Under the pieces are notes generated by a model that saw only the letters and a list, made by a program, of their open reading frames with translations, had not been told where the DNA came from and made no database searches. 64,000 bases of DNA from an uncultured Caryophanales bacterium. GTDB taxonomy: Bacteria; Bacillota_I; Bacilli_A; RFN20; CAG-826. Both the position numbers and the translations under genes were made by a program. The stretch is from the NCBI GenBank assembly GCA_946414655.1, contig CAMKPL010000003.1:103470-167469 (forward strand), in the 5' to 3' direction. The first letter of the stretch is position 1. Every line of letters begins with the position of its first letter. Of the stretch, positions 58,728 to 64,000 are shown one piece after another.

Positions 58728-59336
58728 CTAATCAAAAATTGTTGTTCCATCTTCGTATGCTTTAAAGATACGATCTCGTTCTTCCTTAGACATCTTTTTT
58801 GACATTTCTGGAAGCTTATCCATTGGGAAGAACTTAACATCAGTCACTTCGTGACAATGGTCATGGAACTTGCTCTCATCAATCTTCCCTTCAAAAACCA
58901 TCACATATTCAGGAACATTCTTATTGGATTTATGTGGAGTTCTTTCAAGCAAAGCAACTAGCCGAACAATTTCTGGTTCAACTCCGGCTTCTTGAGAAAC
59001 TTCATTAAATGCCGCCTGAGATGGGGAGTCATACAAATCAGCCCATCCACCTGGAAGGGACCATAATCCAGAATTTGCTTCTCTAACTAAAAGAATTTCG
59101 TGTTTCTTATTGACAATTATTGTTCGAGATGAGATTGATGGAGTTGGATAAATATCGCGTTCAAACATACTTGGACGATCAAACTTCACATCACAAAATT
59201 TCTCGAGCATTTCGCGAGATAATTCATTTAATTCTTTATAGTTATCAATAGCATATGCATCGGTAGAATAGGTTAAACCGATTTTGGCAATTGAGTGGAC
59301 TTTTACCACAAAATCATAAAATTCTTGATACTTCAT
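58728..59336 (-). CDS. NUDIX hydrolase (ADP-ribose pyrophosphatase-like)
   Basis: GGWADLYDSPSQAAFNEVSQEAGVE Nudix box. Start refined to MKYQEFYDF. Confidence 0.88.
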   Translation of the reverse strand: MKYQEFYDFVVKVHSIAKIGLTYSTDAYAIDNYKELNELSREMLEKFCDVKFDRPSMFERDIYPTPSISSRTIIVNKKHEILLVREANSGLWSLPGGWADLYDSPSQAAFNEVSQEAGVEPEIVRLVALLERTPHKSNKNVPEYVMVFEGKIDESKFHDHCHEVTDVKFFPMDKLPEMSKKMSKEERDRIFKAYEDGTTIFD

Positions 59337-59377
59337 GTGGAAATTATAACATAGTAATAATTTCAATTGAAAACAAA

Positions 59378-59412
59378 ATAAAAAATAACCGAGAATTGTC
59401 GGTTATTTTTCA
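59378..59412. terminator. Intrinsic terminator
   Basis: AAAAATAACCGAGAATTGTCGGTTATTTTT. Confidence 0.85.
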
Positions 59413-59424
59413 AGTTTTTAATTG

Positions 59425-60201
59425 CTATTCTTCTTTATCGTTTTCAGCGAACATATAGTCCTCTAGAACCCTCATAAATGAGTCTGGAGTAACATGGATT
59501 AACTCGCCTCCAACAGCAAGAGAAATTCTTCCAGTTTCTTCACTGACAACAACTGTAACAGAATCGGAAACTTCGCTAATACCAATGGCGGCACGGTGAC
59601 GGCTTCCGAATTTACCAGTAAGTGGTTTTGTTGTTGGAGTGTAGTAAACTGAAGCGGCAGCAATCATATCACGACGAATAACAACTGCGCCATCATGAAG
59701 TCTGGTGCCTGGATAGAAGATGGTTTGGAGAAGTTCTGGTGTAACAGGAGCATTCACCGCTGTTCCAGATTTCATAAAATCATCAAGGTTAGTATTACGT
59801 TCAAACGTAATAATTGCACCAATTTTTGTTTTACTTAAGTTTTCAACTGCTTGGAATACTCTTGTGTATAAAGCATGGCGATCAAAAACTTTTTCAGTAC
59901 CACGTTTAGATTTTACAGATAAAGTATTCGCAACAAGCGGTCGAAGATCACCTTGATTAATAACCAAAAATACTGTTACTAAGCCAACAGTCACAATTAA
60001 AGAAGCGACCCAAATTGCTGTCAATCCAAAGAACCATGCAACAATAGTTGCACAAAGTCCTGCAATTGCAATAGCAAATGGAACACGACGACGTAAAACA
60101 CGAAGTAAGATGTAGATCGATGCTCCTAAAAGCACAAGGAAAAAGATCAACTCAATCCAGAGTGCGACATTATCTAAGACAAATTGACCATTCACAAACA
60201 T
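59425..60201 (-). CDS. cdaA: Diadenylate cyclase, CdaA-like
   Basis: Three TMs then DAC domain: LHDGAVVIRRD (DGA) and FGSRHRAAIGISE (RHR). Confidence 0.93.
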   Translation of the reverse strand: MFVNGQFVLDNVALWIELIFFLVLLGASIYILLRVLRRRVPFAIAIAGLCATIVAWFFGLTAIWVASLIVTVGLVTVFLVINQGDLRPLVANTLSVKSKRGTEKVFDRHALYTRVFQAVENLSKTKIGAIITFERNTNLDDFMKSGTAVNAPVTPELLQTIFYPGTRLHDGAVVIRRDMIAAASVYYTPTTKPLTGKFGSRHRAAIGISEVSDSVTVVVSEETGRISLAVGGELIHVTPDSFMRVLEDYMFAENDKEE

Positions 60202-60203
60202 AA

Positions 60204-60689
60204 TTATTTAACCCAGCGATGAGCGAAACGGGAAGCTGCTGAAGCAGCAATAGCACCAACAATGTCATCGATGAATGTGTTGACAGTGCCAGTATCTTTA
60301 CCGTCTTCGTTTAATTTGGCGATGATGCCATATTTCTTTTTATCAATGAATCCAAAGTTTGTTAAAGCAATTGAACCATAGAGGTTACAAATGCCATACG
60401 CTAAGACTTCGTCTACGCCATATAAGCCTTCATCACGAGTAAGGATTTTGGCTAAGTCTTTGTCTTTCATATAACCTTGTTCGGCAGCAACGTCAAGTTC
60501 AATGCCAGTCATAATGGCGTTTTGAACTTCACGTTTAGAAAGGACAGACATGACTGATTCAAGAAGTTCTTCTTTCTTTAAGTCGACGTGGTAATCAGCT
60601 TGTAAGAAGCGAGCACAATCAGCGATGTCGTTGACTGTAACACCACGGGATTCAAGTAATTCGATACATTTTGTACGATAATCTTCCAT
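60204..60689 (-). CDS. Phosphatidylglycerophosphatase A-like protein
   Basis: YGICNLYGSIALTNFGFIDKKKYGIIAKLN...TFIDDIVGAIAASAASR, typical PgpA/YutG. Confidence 0.85.
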   Translation of the reverse strand: MEDYRTKCIELLESRGVTVNDIADCARFLQADYHVDLKKEELLESVMSVLSKREVQNAIMTGIELDVAAEQGYMKDKDLAKILTRDEGLYGVDEVLAYGICNLYGSIALTNFGFIDKKKYGIIAKLNEDGKDTGTVNTFIDDIVGAIAASAASRFAHRWVK

Positions 60690-60797
60690 TTAAAATACCT
60701 CCTTTTTAGTATTTATTTTGAATTTTCAACTAAAATATTATAGCACCAGTTATTTATTTAAATAAAGCAAACTATATTTCTTTTATACACGTAAAAG

Positions 60798-60826
60798 AAA
60801 AGGTTCCTTAAGGAACCTATTCAAAT
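60798..60826 (-). terminator. Intrinsic terminator
   Basis: AAAAGGTTCCTTAAGGAACCTATT. Confidence 0.6.
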
Positions 60827-62535
60827 TTTGAAGTATCAAATCCTTTGAGGATTTTTCGTAGTGGTCGAATCACCTTGGCGACGTTACCATCTTCAAATGG
60901 ATTGCGAAGATGGGCTTTGGCAAGAAGATGAACAAACGGATATTTACCACCCAATTTACAAAGCTTAACGTATTTTTTCCAGGCTTTTTCTCTATTCTTA
61001 TGCATCTCCACACAGAATTGGAAAGCACAAACTTGAGCAAGAGTGTAATCAATGTAATAGAATGGGGTGCCAAAGATGTGTGATTGTCTCATCCACCACC
61101 CACCATGCCCAGCAGCTTTCATCTCAGCTGGATATTTTTTATGTGGAAGATAACGAGATTCAATCTCTTTAAATGCAGCACAACGTTCTTCATGAGTTGC
61201 AGTTGGATGTTTATAAACCCAGTGTTGGAACTCATCAATTGTAATTCCATATGGCAAGAAGCAAATCGAATCAATTAAGTGATAATAACGATATTTATCC
61301 GCATCTTTACCAAAGAATAATTCCATCCATGGTTCAGCAAAGAATTCCATGGACATCGAGTGAATTTCACATGATTCAAGAGTTGGGGAACGATAATCAC
61401 TTGGTTTGATGTTTCTTGATAAATAGCCTTGTAAAGCGTGGCCAAATTCATGTGTTAGAACATCAACGTCGTGTGGGGTTCCATTAAAATTAGAGAAGAT
61501 AAATGGATACTTATATTCATCAAAGAATGTCATGTATCCACCAGGTTGTTTTCCTGGACGAGATTCAAGATCAAGAAGGTGTCTTTCGGTCATAAAGTCC
61601 CAGAATTCACCAGTTACAGGAGACATTTCGTGGTACATTTTGCGAGCTGATTCGACAAGATAATGGGAGTCGCCAGCGAGTTTTGGATTTCCACTTTTGA
61701 AGAAGACATTGTAATCATAGACAAACATCTTTTTAAAAGGGATTTGCAGGCGATTTGCCTGATCTTTGAAGAGTTTTTGCGCAACAGGAACAACTTCCTT
61801 GGCAATTTGCTTTCGATAGTTCGCAACCATCTTTTCATCGTAGTCGACACGACCCAATGAAAGGTAGCCAAGTTCTGTAAAATCCTTAAAGCCAAGTTTC
61901 TTCGCAGCCTTGTCTCTAAGTAAAACGAGCTTACCATAGATGTCGCCTATTTCTTGTTCGTGTTCTTGGAAGAATTTGTCTACTGCAATCGCCGATTCTC
62001 TTCTTGTTTCACGATCTTCGCTTGAGGAGAATTTGCCCATTTGAGGAATGTTATAAGTCTTACCCCTAAATTCAATTTGGGCAGAACCCATGACTTTGTC
62101 ATATTGGGAAGATAATTTATTGATTTCAACTAATTCAGGAATAATCTTTTCATCAAATGATTTGAGTTCATTCTCAATCATTGTGAAATAGTATGTTCCA
62201 TACTTTTCTTCAATTTGTTTACGGTATGGAAGATTAACAAGAATCTTGTTCCATTCATTGCTTAAGTTAGCAATTAACGGGGAGATTTCATCAACTAAAT
62301 CCTGATATTTAGCAATGACTTCATCTTGTGTATTTAAAGTAAATCGAACAGAAATAACATTAAAGTTCGTGCCCATTTTGGACATATATCGTTCATAAGC
62401 TTTAATCACTTTAAATCCGCTTTCAAAATCAGGAGCAGCTAAAAGCTGTTCGTTGAAAGTTTTCATTTTCTTTTCAATTTGTTTAAACGAGAATTTCTTT
62501 ACAGGTATCTCTTCGAATTTAATCGTTTTTTCCAT
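60817..62535 (-). CDS. M3-family oligoendopeptidase (PepF-like)
   Basis: DVDVLTHEFGHALQGYLSR (HExxH). Confidence 0.93.
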   Translation of the reverse strand: MEKTIKFEEIPVKKFSFKQIEKKMKTFNEQLLAAPDFESGFKVIKAYERYMSKMGTNFNVISVRFTLNTQDEVIAKYQDLVDEISPLIANLSNEWNKILVNLPYRKQIEEKYGTYYFTMIENELKSFDEKIIPELVEINKLSSQYDKVMGSAQIEFRGKTYNIPQMGKFSSSEDRETRRESAIAVDKFFQEHEQEIGDIYGKLVLLRDKAAKKLGFKDFTELGYLSLGRVDYDEKMVANYRKQIAKEVVPVAQKLFKDQANRLQIPFKKMFVYDYNVFFKSGNPKLAGDSHYLVESARKMYHEMSPVTGEFWDFMTERHLLDLESRPGKQPGGYMTFFDEYKYPFIFSNFNGTPHDVDVLTHEFGHALQGYLSRNIKPSDYRSPTLESCEIHSMSMEFFAEPWMELFFGKDADKYRYYHLIDSICFLPYGITIDEFQHWVYKHPTATHEERCAAFKEIESRYLPHKKYPAEMKAAGHGGWWMRQSHIFGTPFYYIDYTLAQVCAFQFCVEMHKNREKAWKKYVKLCKLGGKYPFVHLLAKAHLRNPFEDGNVAKVIRPLRKILKGFDTSKFE

Positions 62536-62555
62536 AAGTTATTCCTTTCTAAAAA

Positions 62556-64000
62556 CTACCAGCCCCAATCGCCCCAGTCGTCATCACCACCAAGAGATTC
62601 GAAACCATAATTAATGTTCATTAATCTCCAGTTTGTAAATCTTGTGGCATTAGTAGAGTAATAAGATTTCTTAACATATAATCCTTCATCACAAGTAGCA
62701 ATAAACGAATTCAATCCAGAAGGTTTTGATTGGGAATAAAAATCAGCATTTTTATAATAAGCAACATGTCCCACAAGGTTATGCAAAGCGTTCATAACTG
62801 TTGATGTTGAAGATGCGCCTAATTGTTCAAGAGTGTCTTCCATATCGTATGTTCCCATGTCAGCTTCGAAGGTCAAAATATTATCAATCTTATCAATCAG
62901 AGCATCATAATAATCTTTATTATTGCAACCACTTGTAAATTCGTTGAAAGCATTTGTGAAAGTAGTCATTCGATCAAGATAAACCCATGAGAGTGTTTGG
63001 TCGTTATCACTTGTATTTCCGTAATAACTTACAAAATCATCACAAATTTTTGTGAGTAATGTGGATGTAGCAATTTCTTTGTTCTTATAAAGTTCGTTCA
63101 CCCATGGTGTGTAATACCAACCTCCACCGAATTCTGAAATTTGCGAAGCAACTTGATATTTTGCATATTCACAGTTGATAGATGTTTCATCAGCATTTTG
63201 CTTTAAACAACAGTCATATCCGATCCATTCAAGTTTATCTGTAAATCCAGTTGTTTGGAAAGCCCCTTTCAATGCGCCTGTAATTTCTGTCGGAATTAAA
63301 CAATCATCATTATTATTTTCGTCATAACAGCACCCGAAGATTCCATCACCATGATCCCAAAAAACCAAAGCCATCTTATCGGCTGGATAGTTGTTTATAC
63401 CCCACTCAATAAATGATTGAAGAGCAGATGTTGTTGACATCTTATTATTAGCAGTTGTATCTTCGCCAACTTTTTCAATAACATTTTGCTTCACTTCGTA
63501 TCGTTCGAGTTTAGTTGTGCTAGGAGTAATAGAACCAATTTTATGCCATTTACTAGATCCGCCAGTTTCGATAATAATATGCACATCATCTGGTTGTGTT
63601 TGTGTTGCGGCAAGAATTTCCTTAATATCGGAACTTGCTTCACCACCTTCACTACCACCTTGTGAAGCCAAACTGCCACTTTCAAGGTCTGAACCACACA
63701 TATAAATCATAATCGTGTATGCATCTTGATTTTTGGCTTCTAAAACTTCTAAAGATGCTTGTCCAGACTTAGAAGTATCGGCTGTCGATGTAGCAATAAT
63801 GTTGGTTTTGCCAAGCGCCTTTGGAGTGATGTTTCCATTTGCGTCAATTGTTGCAACGCCGGTGTTTGATGAAGACCATGTAGCAGTCTTTGCTAAACCA
63901 CCAACAACATCAACATTGTATGATGCTGTTGTAGTTTTATTCAAACGAACAGTTGAACTAGATAATGTAACTGTTACGTTTGTAACACGTGGTGTACTAT
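62556..64000 (-). CDS. Clostripain-family (C11) cysteine peptidase with Ig-like domain, partial
   Basis: DAYTIMIYMCGSDLESGS, MALVFWDHGDGIFGCCYDEN. Frame stays open to the window end (...STPRVTNVTVTLSSSTVRLNKTTTASYN), so the listed M at 63944 is an internal TTG. Confidence 0.85.
   Translation of the reverse strand, partial: STPRVTNVTVTLSSSTVRLNKTTTASYNVDVVGGLAKTATWSSSNTGVATIDANGNITPKALGKTNIIATSTADTSKSGQASLEVLEAKNQDAYTIMIYMCGSDLESGSLASQGGSEGGEASSDIKEILAATQTQPDDVHIIIETGGSSKWHKIGSITPSTTKLERYEVKQNVIEKVGEDTTANNKMSTTSALQSFIEWGINNYPADKMALVFWDHGDGIFGCCYDENNNDDCLIPTEITGALKGAFQTTGFTDKLEWIGYDCCLKQNADETSINCEYAKYQVASQISEFGGGWYYTPWVNELYKNKEIATSTLLTKICDDFVSYYGNTSDNDQTLSWVYLDRMTTFTNAFNEFTSGCNNKDYYDALIDKIDNILTFEADMGTYDMEDTLEQLGASSTSTVMNALHNLVGHVAYYKNADFYSQSKPSGLNSFIATCDEGLYVKKSYYSTNATRFTNWRLMNINYGFESLGGDDDWGDWGW

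Noticed and set aside
63944-64000. Apparent start codon of the C11 peptidase at 63944
   Set aside because: The frame stays open through the window end and the codon is an internal TTG, so the gene is partial.
1-64000. Recoded UGA (mycoplasma-like genetic code)
   Set aside because: Tryptophans in conserved motifs are TGG and no conserved family requires reading through TGA.

Overview
A 64 kb window of a low-GC, standard-code Firmicutes/Mollicutes-like chromosome. Most of it is ordinary: thymidylate synthase and DHFR, Trk K+ uptake, GltX, diadenylate cyclase, PgpA-like, DeoD-like purine nucleoside phosphorylase, PepF-like M3 peptidase, CorC/CNNM-type hemolysin-family proteins, guanylate kinase, an acyl carrier protein, and five tRNAs. 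Less ordinary content: (i) two copies of a ~260-320 nt structured non-coding element (about 6365-6622 and 13060-13377) sharing invariant blocks and several compensated helices, each ending in a terminator-like stem ~50 nt upstream of an unrelated accessory gene; (ii) an overlapping two-gene cassette (25112-28767, minus) of a GIY-YIG nuclease with about six NUMOD1/IENR1-like repeats plus a protein with eight zinc-ribbon modules flanking a Vsr/DUF559-like nuclease core, with TTCCCAC-type repeats on both sides; (iii) a compact Tad-like pilus locus (33974-38587, minus); (iv) an IS110-family left-end remnant with a candidate bridge-RNA region beside an orphan IS3-type orfB; (v) gltX followed 7 nt later by a tRNA-Glu(CUC); (vi) large surface proteins, several apparently leaderless genes, and recurrent AATTGCTGG words in terminator loops. 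All family calls come from reading motifs by eye; no database search was run.
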